Source: Luteibacter sp. UNC138MFCol5.1
Lineage (GTDB): Bacteria; Pseudomonadota; Gammaproteobacteria; Xanthomonadales; Rhodanobacteraceae
Assembly (NCBI RefSeq): GCF_900110505.1
Contig: NZ_FODZ01000001.1
Coordinates: 62,001 to 126,000, forward strand
DNA: 64,000 nt
Direction: 5' to 3'
Made by a program: the position numbers and the translations under genes. The notes beneath the pieces are model-generated. The model ran no database searches and was not told where the DNA came from. It saw only the letters and a list, made by a program, of their open reading frames with translations. This document shows positions 36,786 through 44,995 of this stretch, piece after piece. Every line of letters starts with the position of its first letter. Within the stretch, counting starts at the first letter, position 1.

Positions 36786-36873
36786 TACCTTTACGCGAAT
36801 TGCACGTTTCCGGCGCTCTCTTGCGCAAGTCTCGGCGCACCGCTTTACCTTTGCCCGAAAAGCCTCGTATAAG
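36786..36873 (+). promoter_or_regulatory. Direct repeats and -10 element before a lysR gene
   Basis: TACCTTTACGCGAA (36786-36799) and TACCTTTGCCCGAA (36846-36859) are exactly 60 bp apart. A -10-like TATAAG (36868-36873) lies 28 bp before the lysR ATG. They may be regulator-binding sites for autoregulation. Confidence 0.4.
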
Positions 36874-36900
36874 CGATTCATCCTTACGCAGGCGGCAACG

Positions 36901-37803
36901 ATGAACATCACGCTCGACGAGATCCAGAACTTCATCGCCGTGGTCGACACAGGATCGATCACCGCCGCCGCGCAGCAACTCGACCAGACCGTCTCCGCCG
37001 CGAGCCGCACCCTCGGTCGGCTCGAACAGAAACTGTCCACCACGCTGCTCCGACGCACGACGCGCCGTCTCGAGCTGACCGAGGAGGGCGAGGCGTTCCT
37101 GGAGCGTGCGCGAGAAATCGTCGCGGCCGTGGAAGGCGCCGAGGAACAGATGGCGTCGCGTCGCAGTCGTCCCGCCGGGCGACTGCGTGTGGATGCCGCG
37201 TCGCCCCTCATGCTCCACGTCGTCGTGCCGCTGGTCGCGGGCTATCGCGCGAGATACCCGGATGTCGAGCTGGAGCTGCACAGCAGCGAGGGCTACATCG
37301 ACCTCCTCGAACGTCGCACCGACGTCGCGCTGAGGATCGGGCGCCTGAGGGATTCCACGCTGCACGCGCGACCCATCGCCACGAGCCGCGTGCGCTGCCT
37401 GGCCAGCCCGGCGTATCTCGCGAAGGCGGGCACGCCCCGCAAGGTCGCCGACCTCGCGAAGCATTCGCTGCTCGGCTTCACCGAGCCGGACTCGCTGAAC
37501 CACTGGCCCGTGCTCGACCAGAAGGGGCAGAACGTGCACATCCGGCCGACGCTGAGTTCGTCCAGCGGCGAGACGCTCCGGCATCTCGCCCTGGAAGGGA
37601 ACGGCATCGTCTGCCTTTCCGATTTCATGACACGCGCCGATCGCGCATCGGGCGCACTGGTACCCGTGCTGGAGAAACACTGGTCCGAGCACCGTCAGCC
37701 GATCAACGCGGTGTATTACCGCAACACCGCCATCTCGGCGCGCATCGCGTCATTCGTCTCGTATCTCGTCGAGGCCATCGGCGACGACGGTTTCGAGTTC
37801 TGA
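36901..37803 (+). CDS. LysR-family transcriptional regulator
   Basis: A 300-residue LysR protein: helix-turn-helix at about 1-60 (FIAVVDTGSITAAAQQLDQT, LEQKLSTTLLRRTTRRLELT), linker, and effector domain from about 90 (RLRVDAASPLMLHVVVPLV). It is of the group often regulating neighbouring oxidoreductases, but here the divergent gene encodes a TPR protein 233 bp away. A promoter with TATAAG is visible upstream. The target is not evident. Confidence 0.92.
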   Translation: MNITLDEIQNFIAVVDTGSITAAAQQLDQTVSAASRTLGRLEQKLSTTLLRRTTRRLELTEEGEAFLERAREIVAAVEGAEEQMASRRSRPAGRLRVDAASPLMLHVVVPLVAGYRARYPDVELELHSSEGYIDLLERRTDVALRIGRLRDSTLHARPIATSRVRCLASPAYLAKAGTPRKVADLAKHSLLGFTEPDSLNHWPVLDQKGQNVHIRPTLSSSSGETLRHLALEGNGIVCLSDFMTRADRASGALVPVLEKHWSEHRQPINAVYYRNTAISARIASFVSYLVEAIGDDGFEF

Positions 37804-37846
37804 CGATCGGCTTCCTTGCCGAATGCGCGGCCAGACGAATGCTCGC

Positions 37847-38869
37847 TCAGACGCCCGGCGGGTTCGAGTCGAGGACCTTGACCTTCGGGCCCGTCGATTC
37901 GGGCTGCATGCTCTCGTCGGTCGCGAGGAGGACGGAACCCGGGGTAAGGAAGGGCAGCACCTTCTCCATGAATTCGCGTGGCACGGCGACGCGATCGACC
38001 AGCGCCTCGCTGACGACCTTGCCGGCTTCGTCACCGTGGCCGGGAATGCCGATGGTGATCCAGTTCGGCATGCGCAGGCCGTTCCGTTCCGGCATGAAGC
38101 CCGCGGCGACGATGAAGGCGTGCGTGCCCACCAGTGGGTCGGTGACCTGCACGCGGCTGCGTCCGATCTCGATGCCGTTGCGCATCACGATCACGGTGCC
38201 GTCCGCGACACTCAGGACCATGGAGATCGGACCGCTCGGCGACGCATCGGGCGTCCATCGATAGGGCTGCCCATCCGCCAGCGGCGCCAGCGCGAGATCG
38301 GCGCCGTTGCGCGGGTCGATCGGAATGACGGCGCTGGGATGCACCACGGATACCGGCGCCGTTCCTTCCTCGGCCACGACGACCGTCATGCCCATGTTCG
38401 TGGTGTCGAACAGGAGGCGCGCGAACTCCGTCGGCATGTGCACGCAGCCATGCGACTCCGGATACCCCGGCAATCCACCGGCGTGCAACGCCACACCATC
38501 CCAGGTGAGGCGCTCCTGATAGGGCATGGGCGCGTTGTCGTACTTCTTCGAGTGGTGATCCTTGTCCTTCTGCAGGATGGAGAAGACGCCGGTCGGTGTT
38601 TCGTGCCCCTTCTTGCCGGTGCTCACCGTGCTGACGCCGATCAGGATGCCGTTGCGATACACGTACGCGCGCTGCTCGGTGAGGCTGACGATCACCGCCA
38701 TCGGACCAGGCGACTTGTCGCGGGCGCCCCAGATCCATTGCCCGGGCTTGAGCGCGGATGGCGGCGTATCCGCCGGACTCGACTGGAGGGAGCCCCAGAT
38801 GGGTACGGCGGCCTGAGCGGCCGAGGCGAGCGCGACGGACAGCGCGATGCCGATGAGCAAGCGTTTCAT
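37847..38869 (-). CDS. Periplasmic L,D-transpeptidase (YkuD)
   Basis: A 340-residue protein with a signal peptide (LLIGIALSVALASAAQA). The YkuD catalytic domain has HAGGLPGYPESHGCVHMP, which gives the active-site His, Ser-His-Gly-Cys and downstream His. It should form 3-3 cross-links or attach proteins in the peptidoglycan. The C-terminal ~150 residues contain a second, degenerate repeat of the fold (VADGTVIVMRNGIEIGRSR) without the Cys motif. GGAG precedes the ATG at 38869. It is separated from the lanthipeptide genes by a strong hairpin. Confidence 0.92.
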   Translation of the reverse strand: MKRLLIGIALSVALASAAQAAVPIWGSLQSSPADTPPSALKPGQWIWGARDKSPGPMAVIVSLTEQRAYVYRNGILIGVSTVSTGKKGHETPTGVFSILQKDKDHHSKKYDNAPMPYQERLTWDGVALHAGGLPGYPESHGCVHMPTEFARLLFDTTNMGMTVVVAEEGTAPVSVVHPSAVIPIDPRNGADLALAPLADGQPYRWTPDASPSGPISMVLSVADGTVIVMRNGIEIGRSRVQVTDPLVGTHAFIVAAGFMPERNGLRMPNWITIGIPGHGDEAGKVVSEALVDRVAVPREFMEKVLPFLTPGSVLLATDESMQPESTGPKVKVLDSNPPGV

Positions 38870-38963
38870 AACGACTCCAGATCCCCGATGCGCCGCAGGT
38901 TAGCCGCATCGGCGGACGCGTGCGAGTACGTTCGTGCCGTCGATTGTCCACGCGCTTCGTCCC

Positions 38964-38993
38964 GCTCCCACCGGCACCGGCGCCGGTGGGAGC
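38964..38993. terminator. Strong hairpin after lanKC (terminator or REP-like)
   Basis: A perfect 12-pair stem (GCTCCCACCGGC and GCCGGTGGGAGC) with a six-base loop, 40 bases after the lanKC stop. It has no T run, so it could also be a REP-type palindrome; no second copy was seen in the window. Confidence 0.5.
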
Positions 38994-39032
38994 CGTCTTG
39001 CGCGACGACGCCTAGGGAAGCGCCATCGCGTG

Positions 39033-41726
39033 TCAGGCGGCCGCGTGGACCTGACGATGCACGTGGACCATCGGGAGGTGTTCGTCGAGCATGAACGACG
39101 CGGAGGCGCCACGCCGCAGTCGATCGAAGAAGGCGGCCACGCCGGCATTGCCGGTGGCGAGGTCGCAACTCAGGCGGAGCAGTTCGGTGCCAGGCACCGC
39201 GAGCCCCTGGGCACGCCGGACGAGGAACGGCTCGATGCCCCCTGCCACCTGGCGGGCCGCGGCGACATAGGCCTCCTCACCATCCGGGAACAGCATGGCG
39301 AGGTCGAGCAGGACCTCGCCGATGCCAGCGAGGCCTTCGGCCATGCCGGGCGAAATCGCGTGCCGTCGCATGAGGTCACGCTGCATTTCCTTCGTCATAT
39401 CGAGGTAGCGCTGCTCGCCGGTCACCGCGTGGAATCGCGCGGCGACGGCCGCCACACCCGCCGTGCCATGCCGGAGGTACGGGTACAGCGTCACCCCATC
39501 GACCTGCTTCGGCCAGCTGGGATCGCCATCGGGATTCGCGCGGCGTTGCGCGATGTCGAATGCCAGCGCTTCCCGCGCCGCGCGGAGGAAGCGCGCGTTC
39601 GCGCCCGCCGCGACATGCAGGTGAAGAAGGAAGAGCGCGACCCCCGAGGCGCCATGCCCCAGTCCGACCGGCTGTGGCCGGGACGAATCCCAGTGCAGCG
39701 TGCCGTCTCCACCCCGGTCGTAACCGGCGTCGTGCAACAGCGTTTCGCCCACGTCGATGGCCGCATCGAGGAAATCGTGATCGCCCGTCTCGTACCAGGC
39801 CTTCAGCCGCGCCAGGCCCCACCCCGCCATGCCGTCGTAGAGCCCGGCTCGCGCCCGGATAGCCTCGTCGAGCGGAGCCCTAAGCAACGTCAACGCCACT
39901 TCCCGCTCGCCGGCGTCCAACAGCACCCAGGCGATGCCGGCGTCGCCATACATCAGGCTCGACCCGCGGTCCCGCTTGCTGCGCGCACCGGCGAGGACAT
40001 AAGAAAGCAAACCCTCTGGCGCACGGCGGCCGCCGCGCATGTAGGCATGGAGAACGCCGGCGGCACCGTGCGCGACGCCCCACGGGTGGCTCTCGAATAC
40101 TTCGGGACCGGCGGGAACGAAGCGGTCCGGACGTGCCACGGACGCCATCGCGTCGATGAACGCGAAGAGCTCGCCGGCCGGGTCCATGCCGCCGGGATGT
40201 GTCGCGGGGCGCGCAGGCAACGGCCCGTCATCGCGGTGAAGCGCTTCGACCGCCTCGCGCAACGTGGCCATCGCCGCCGTCGGCGACGGACGCCGCGCGG
40301 GGTCGCTCGACAACAGCGCGTCGATGGTCTCGACGAACACCATCGGATAGCCCATGTCGCGGCACATCGTGCGCGTGAAACGCAGCGCCGCGTCGCGGTC
40401 GAGCGGCAGCATCGCGTTCATGGGCATCATCGCCGCGAGCAGGTTCGAGCCGAACGCGTATGCGTCCTCGGCGCGGGTGTCCACCGGTTCTTCACGCCGG
40501 GGGCGCGGCGATGCGAAGCCAGGCGTCCGCACGTCCAGGGGCATATCGAGCCCATCTTCGACCGCCGCCTCCATGTCGATGAGGCGGATGTCGCCATCCC
40601 GCATGACGATGCAGTTGTGGAACGACAGGTCGCCCAGCGACACACCCGCCGCATGCACGCGCTCCACCGCCTGCGCCATGCGCGTGAAAACCCGCACGAC
40701 GTCGTCGAGGTAGGCAAGTACGTCCTTGCGCCCGGCGCGCGTCTTCAGCCACGGGTACCGGCGCGCGAGCCAGCTGCGTAACGTATCGCCCTCGATGTAC
40801 TCCTGGACGAGATAACTGTGCTCCCAGTCCTGGAAGTGCGCGACGGGGAGCGGCGCCACGTGCAACGGCGCGAGGCGACGAAGCAGACGGAACTCCTTGC
40901 GCAACGTCGCGGTGGCGGTTTCGCCACCGCCGACATACGGCCGCGCCTCCTTGATGACGATGGGCCGGCCTTCGTCAAGATCGTCGCCCAGGTAGACGCC
41001 GCCCGCGGAAGAGAAGGTCAGAGCGCGGCGTATCCGATAGCGGCCGCCCGCGAGGTGCGCGCCGCGGATGCCCTTCGCATCGTCGTCGCGAGGAAAGGGG
41101 TCGCGCAGCCACTCGGGCAGGTGGAAGTGCGGCTTGCGCTCGTCGGGCTCCATCGCGCCGTCGGGCCGGCGCAAGAGCCACTCGCGCCGTCCATCCGCGA
41201 GGGTGCGATGCTCACCGGCGATCCCACCGTAGCGGTAGTAGAGCACCCGCGAGTCGCGGTAGCGCCGGTCGCTGAGCACATAGGGCCCCGCATAGCCGGA
41301 CAAGGCTTCGTGCAGGTCTTCGATCACGCGCCGGAAGTCTTCCACGCCGCGCGGGTACACCGTGATGAACTTGCCCGAGCCGCCGCGCGGCCAGCGCTTG
41401 CCGTTGACGGCCGCGTGCATGCGTGAGTCCGCGGCGAACTTGAATGCCGTTCCCGAGGCGACCAGCGTGGCCGCGGCGATGGCGAGCACGATGCGGGCCG
41501 TCGAAGCGACGCTGGAGATGTGGATTTTCCATCCCTGGGTGGGCAGACAGGCGCCCGGTGGTGTGCACTGCATCCAGATGCCCGACCTGTGGAAGGTCCA
41601 TGTGCCGGGAACGATGCGTCTTACGGGTTCAATGAAGTCGGCGGTATCGACATCGCGTCGTGCGAAGGGTTCGAAGAATTCCCGATCTACCGCCGTGTAC
41701 TGCAAAAGCTCGGTGCGTCGCTCCAT
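39033..41726 (-). CDS. lanKC: Class III lanthipeptide synthetase (lyase-kinase-cyclase)
   Basis: An 897-residue three-domain enzyme. The N-terminal lyase domain (about 1-215) has QGWKIHISS and GSGKFITVYP. The kinase domain (about 225-500) has the Lys in VIKEARP, catalytic GDLSFHN and metal motif LIDMEAA, replacing DFG. The C-terminal LanC-like cyclase (about 530-897) has GLYDGMAGW, GHGASGVALFL, YLRHGTAGVA and LATGNAGVAAFF; the zinc Cys-Cys-His set of class I, II and IV enzymes is not seen, which is typical of class III. It phosphorylates Ser/Thr of a precursor, eliminates phosphate and cyclises Cys onto the dehydro residues. It lies 154 bases downstream of the precursor gene. Confidence 0.95.
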   Translation of the reverse strand: MERRTELLQYTAVDREFFEPFARRDVDTADFIEPVRRIVPGTWTFHRSGIWMQCTPPGACLPTQGWKIHISSVASTARIVLAIAAATLVASGTAFKFAADSRMHAAVNGKRWPRGGSGKFITVYPRGVEDFRRVIEDLHEALSGYAGPYVLSDRRYRDSRVLYYRYGGIAGEHRTLADGRREWLLRRPDGAMEPDERKPHFHLPEWLRDPFPRDDDAKGIRGAHLAGGRYRIRRALTFSSAGGVYLGDDLDEGRPIVIKEARPYVGGGETATATLRKEFRLLRRLAPLHVAPLPVAHFQDWEHSYLVQEYIEGDTLRSWLARRYPWLKTRAGRKDVLAYLDDVVRVFTRMAQAVERVHAAGVSLGDLSFHNCIVMRDGDIRLIDMEAAVEDGLDMPLDVRTPGFASPRPRREEPVDTRAEDAYAFGSNLLAAMMPMNAMLPLDRDAALRFTRTMCRDMGYPMVFVETIDALLSSDPARRPSPTAAMATLREAVEALHRDDGPLPARPATHPGGMDPAGELFAFIDAMASVARPDRFVPAGPEVFESHPWGVAHGAAGVLHAYMRGGRRAPEGLLSYVLAGARSKRDRGSSLMYGDAGIAWVLLDAGEREVALTLLRAPLDEAIRARAGLYDGMAGWGLARLKAWYETGDHDFLDAAIDVGETLLHDAGYDRGGDGTLHWDSSRPQPVGLGHGASGVALFLLHLHVAAGANARFLRAAREALAFDIAQRRANPDGDPSWPKQVDGVTLYPYLRHGTAGVAAVAARFHAVTGEQRYLDMTKEMQRDLMRRHAISPGMAEGLAGIGEVLLDLAMLFPDGEEAYVAAARQVAGGIEPFLVRRAQGLAVPGTELLRLSCDLATGNAGVAAFFDRLRRGASASFMLDEHLPMVHVHRQVHAAA

Positions 41727-41880
41727 GGCTGCCGAATCGTCCCCTGGTGTTGTGACCGGAACCCGGCGGCGGACGAGGACTCCGCCCCATCCACCGCCTT
41801 CGCCTCCCGTCTTCCGTCGATGCCGCCGCCGCTACCCACAGCGGACGACATCACGCTTCCCGCGCGTCGTGGCGCGTCCC

Positions 41881-42009
41881 CTACTCTTCGAATCCGTCCG
41901 CGTTGGCGGCCGAGCAGCCTCGGTTGCTGCAGCTGCTGTAGTTCGTCGCAGTTTCGTCCGCCTGTCCCATGTCCGCTTCCAGGCGTTGTAAATCGAGTAT
42001 CCGCTCCAT
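41881..42009 (-). CDS. lanA: Class III lanthipeptide precursor peptide
   Basis: A 42-residue peptide read on the minus strand, preceded by GGAGG four bases before the ATG. Residues 4-11 are ILDLQRLE, the conserved class III leader motif recognised by LanKC. The C-terminal half (from about 23) is the likely core: it has Ser25, Ser26, Cys27, Ser28, Cys32 and Ser33, so Ser25-x2-Ser28-x3-Cys32 fits the labionin pattern. It ends with an acidic tail GFEE. Rare codons for this genome (ATA, TTA, CAA, CGA) occur. The gene is immediately followed by lanKC. The leader cleavage site and the protease are unknown. Confidence 0.88.
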   Translation of the reverse strand: MERILDLQRLEADMGQADETATNYSSCSNRGCSAANADGFEE

Positions 42010-42066
42010 CGTGCCTCCGTTGCTGGTTTGGAAACGTACGCCTGCGGAAGGTGCGGGCGCGGGCAG

Positions 42067-42096
42067 AATCTAGGACCGCCAGGAACGGGCAGACAA
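42067..42096 (-). promoter_or_regulatory. Predicted sigma-70-type promoter of lanA
   Basis: On the minus strand -35 TTGTCT (42091-42096) and -10 TAGATT (42067-42072) are 18 bases apart. The transcript would start near 42060, about 50 bases before the lanA ATG. Confidence 0.5.
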
Positions 42097-42179
42097 CACC
42101 CTGACTGCGGTTTGCGCGTCGATCGATGCCTGGCGCGTGATGTTTTTGTGCCGACCGTATCGAATCCGGTCAGACGGTC

Positions 42180-42213
42180 GTCCGGAAGCGGACGCACCCG
42201 TCCACTTCCGGAC
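42180..42213. promoter_or_regulatory. Tandem dyads, candidate response-regulator operator for lanA
   Basis: GTCCGGAAGCGGAC (42180-42193) and GTCCACTTCCGGAC (42200-42213) are each GTCC-N6-GGAC dyads with centres 20 bp apart; together they can also form a long hairpin with one mismatch. They lie about 120-150 bp upstream of the predicted lanA start. They could instead be a terminator after the kinase gene, but there is no T run. Confidence 0.5.
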
Positions 42214-42224
42214 AGCCGCGGATG

Positions 42225-43571
42225 TCATCGCAAGGGTTCGAGTGGAAGACGGACGCTCGCTATGGCGCCACGGCCGTCCCGGCGCGGAACGAGATCCACG
42301 CTGCCCGCATGCGACTCGACGATGAGCCGTACCAGGCTGAGTCCGATACCCGAGCCTTCCGCCTTCGTGGTGAAGAACGGCACGAACAGGGCATCGCTAT
42401 CCGGGAGCCCGGGTCCGTCGTCTTCGATCACGACGCAGACGAAGCGTTCGTCCGCCGACCAGTCGAGGCGGACGCCGCCGCCCAGGGGGAGCGCCGCCTC
42501 CACCGCGTTGCGCAGCAGGTTGATGAACGCCTGGGCGAGCTGGTCCTCGTCGCCGTGGATCGTGACAGGCGCCGTCCCCTCGACCACGATGCGTAGACGG
42601 CGCTCCAGGACCGCGAGGCGCAGCAGCGACAGGTCCAGCCGGAAGATGGATGGGCGCAGGGGCGGAAGTCTTGCCAGCTTCCCATAGCCCGAAAGGAAGC
42701 GACCGAGGGAATCGGCCCGGCGTCCGATCGCCTCGAGGCCCAGACGCATCTCCTCGGCCGCGTCGAGCTCCGGTCCGAGCAGCGAGGCAAGACTTCCTGC
42801 GAGTGAGCCGATGGGACCGAGCGAGTTGTTGAGTTCGTGGCTCAGCACGCGAATCAGTCGTTGCCATGCGCGGCGCTCTTCCTCACCCAGCGTGACGCTG
42901 AGGTCGCGCAACATGATCAGCCGGTGATCGCGCCCGTTACTGCGCCATGATGCGCGACGGATCGCCCAGCGCCCATGCCCCCCGGGAAAGCGACCGGAGA
43001 TCACGGCGTTGTCGGGCGCTTCGAGCGCTTCGCCGAGCGCGAGGCTCGACAGATCGCGGCCGACCACCGAGGTGCGTTCCGCGCCGATCAGGCGACGCGC
43101 CGCCGGATTGATGAGGCGCAACCTGTTCTGGTCGTCGACCACGAAGATCGGATCCTGCAAGGCGATCAGCGTCTTACCGAGGAACCGCGATGCCTCCGTG
43201 CGCTTGCGGCGCCCGTCCCGCAGCTCGTCGCCGAGACGGTTCACGTCGCGCACCAGTTGCTGCAGCGGGTCGTAGCCGGGCCGTACGCGACCGCGGATGC
43301 CCAGGTCTCCCTCGCTCATCGCGGCGAGCAGGTCGGACACCGTGGTGAGTGTGCCGAGCATGCGGTTCGTCGCGATCCAGCCAAGCAGGAGCGTCGCCCC
43401 CATGCCGAGGCAGAAGATGAGTAGCCGATCCGTCCAGCCGAGGTTGTCGATGAGTACCAGCGTCGCGCCGGCGATCGTCGTCGGCGCCAGACTCGCACCG
43501 ATCCATGCGGCCGCGCCGAGCCGGACGAGGCGTCCATCCACGAGTGCGATGCCGCTGGCGTCCTGCGTCAT
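42225..43571 (-). CDS. NtrY-like sensor histidine kinase
   Basis: A 448-residue kinase from ATG 43571. Two membrane helices (about 15-60) are followed by a HAMP-like region, a PAS domain (about 130-220: LQDPIFVVDDQNRLRLINPA), a HisKA box (VLSHELNNSLGPIG) and an HATPase domain (NLLRNAVEAALP, DDGPGLPD, GSGIGLSLV). SHELNNSL is the NtrY-type form of the H box. It starts seven bases after the regulator gene's stop, so both are cotranscribed. It probably phosphorylates that regulator in response to an envelope signal; the N-terminal sensor part has almost no periplasmic loop. Confidence 0.9.
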   Translation of the reverse strand: MTQDASGIALVDGRLVRLGAAAWIGASLAPTTIAGATLVLIDNLGWTDRLLIFCLGMGATLLLGWIATNRMLGTLTTVSDLLAAMSEGDLGIRGRVRPGYDPLQQLVRDVNRLGDELRDGRRKRTEASRFLGKTLIALQDPIFVVDDQNRLRLINPAARRLIGAERTSVVGRDLSSLALGEALEAPDNAVISGRFPGGHGRWAIRRASWRSNGRDHRLIMLRDLSVTLGEEERRAWQRLIRVLSHELNNSLGPIGSLAGSLASLLGPELDAAEEMRLGLEAIGRRADSLGRFLSGYGKLARLPPLRPSIFRLDLSLLRLAVLERRLRIVVEGTAPVTIHGDEDQLAQAFINLLRNAVEAALPLGGGVRLDWSADERFVCVVIEDDGPGLPDSDALFVPFFTTKAEGSGIGLSLVRLIVESHAGSVDLVPRRDGRGAIASVRLPLEPLR

Positions 43572-43578
43572 GGAGACC

Positions 43579-44958
43579 TCAATCGACGGACTCGAAGGTG
43601 CCACGCGATCGCTGCTTCTCGAGACGGCGGTACAGCGCTTGCCGCGAGATGCCGAGGTCGTCGGCGGCCCTCTGCAGATTCCGGCCATGACGGGCCAGCG
43701 CCTGCCGGATCAGCAGGTCCTCCGCTTCCGGCAGGGTCAGCGTGTCGAGCAGCAGCGGGGTGCCGGACGGACGGTGCAGGCCGAGCGAATCGGCGTCGAT
43801 CTCGTCTCCCGCCGCGAGGAGCACCGCGCGCTCGACCGCGTGCTCGAGCTCGCGGACGTTGCCGGGCCAGTCGTACCCGCGCAGCGCGCGCTCCGCCGAT
43901 GGCGCGAACGACATGGCCGAGCGCGACCGCCGCCGGCACTCGTAGAGCAGAAAGTGGCGCGCGAGCGGCACGATGTCGTCCGAGCGCTCGCGAAGCGGCG
44001 GCAATCTCACCTGCATCGCATTCAGGCGGTAGAGGAGGTCCCTCCGGAAACGCTCGCTGCGTATGGCCGCCTCGAGGTCCATGTTCGTGGTGGAGATCAC
44101 GCGTACGTCGACACGCCGTGTGCGCATGGTGCCGCCACGCTCGAGCTCGCCCTCCTCCAGGACGCGCAGCAGCTTCGCCTGTTGCGAAGGCTGGATGCTG
44201 CCGATTTCTTCCATGATCAGCGTGCCGCCGTTCGCCAGTTCGAAGCGCCCGGGCCGCGACACGGGACCCTCCTCGCCGAACATCTCGTCCGCGAAGCGCG
44301 ACTCCGGCAGGCTGCTCATGTCCACGCGGATGACCGGCTCCTCCGCACGCGGCGAGCGCGCGTGGATCTCGCGCGCGAACAGCGATTTGCCGGTACCGTT
44401 CTCCCCGCTGATGAGCACATGGGCGTCACCACGGGCGATGCGGTCGATGAGCTCCACCACCCGGCGCATGGCCGAGGATTCGCAAGCCCGAAGAATGTCT
44501 CCCGCCTGTCGTGCGAGCGCCGTTTCTTCACGCAGGCGCCGGTTTTCGTCCCGCATCGTCCGCAGCGCGATCTGGCTACGGACCGAGTGGACCAGCCTTG
44601 CGTTATTCCACGGCTTTTCGACGAAGTCGGCGGCGCCGAGCTTCATGGCGCGAACCGCGAGGTCGACGCTCCCCCAGCCGGTCATCGCGATCAACGGTAC
44701 ATCCGGCGCTTCGTGGCGCATGCGCGTGACGAGTTCCAGGCCCTCGTGCCCCGAGGTCGTGTCCGCGGCATAGTTCAGGTCGACGAGCGCGCACCCGAAG
44801 TCTTCACGAGCGATCGCGTTCATCGCGCCCGCCGGCGAGTCGACTTCGACCGAGCGAATCCCCTCGGCGCGGAGCAGGATGCGCATGGCCAGCCGAACAT
44901 CGGGGTGGTCGTCGACGACGAGCACGGCGGCGCCCGCAGCGTGGGCATCGAACTTCAT
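43579..44958 (-). CDS. NtrC-type response regulator lacking the GAFTGA loop
   Basis: A 459-residue protein with receiver (about 10-130, phospho-Asp in CALVDLNY), AAA+ domain (about 150-385) and Fis-type helix-turn-helix (AADDLGISRQALYRRL). Walker A is GENGTGKS. Where sigma-54 activators have GAFTGA, this protein reads FGEEGPVSRPGRFE, so the sigma-54 contact loop is gone; Walker B is LIMEEI instead of the usual L-x-DE. It probably controls sigma-70 promoters as a DNA-binding switch. GAGGTG before the ATG at 44958 is better than the site of the upstream in-frame ATG. Confidence 0.9.
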   Translation of the reverse strand: MKFDAHAAGAAVLVVDDHPDVRLAMRILLRAEGIRSVEVDSPAGAMNAIAREDFGCALVDLNYAADTTSGHEGLELVTRMRHEAPDVPLIAMTGWGSVDLAVRAMKLGAADFVEKPWNNARLVHSVRSQIALRTMRDENRRLREETALARQAGDILRACESSAMRRVVELIDRIARGDAHVLISGENGTGKSLFAREIHARSPRAEEPVIRVDMSSLPESRFADEMFGEEGPVSRPGRFELANGGTLIMEEIGSIQPSQQAKLLRVLEEGELERGGTMRTRRVDVRVISTTNMDLEAAIRSERFRRDLLYRLNAMQVRLPPLRERSDDIVPLARHFLLYECRRRSRSAMSFAPSAERALRGYDWPGNVRELEHAVERAVLLAAGDEIDADSLGLHRPSGTPLLLDTLTLPEAEDLLIRQALARHGRNLQRAADDLGISRQALYRRLEKQRSRGTFESVD

Positions 44959-44995
44959 GGCACACCTCATCTGGACGTTGTGACGCCACGGCGCG

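Noticed and set aside
41727-41880. Possible second precursor peptide between lanA and lanKC
   Set aside because: An open stretch starting near 41850 on the minus strand lacks a ribosome site, has no class III leader motif and no Cys/Ser core pattern.
42130-42145. Sigma-54-like element upstream of lanA
   Set aside because: The minus strand reads CGGCACAAAAACATCA; the -12 GC is absent, and the local regulator lacks GAFTGA.
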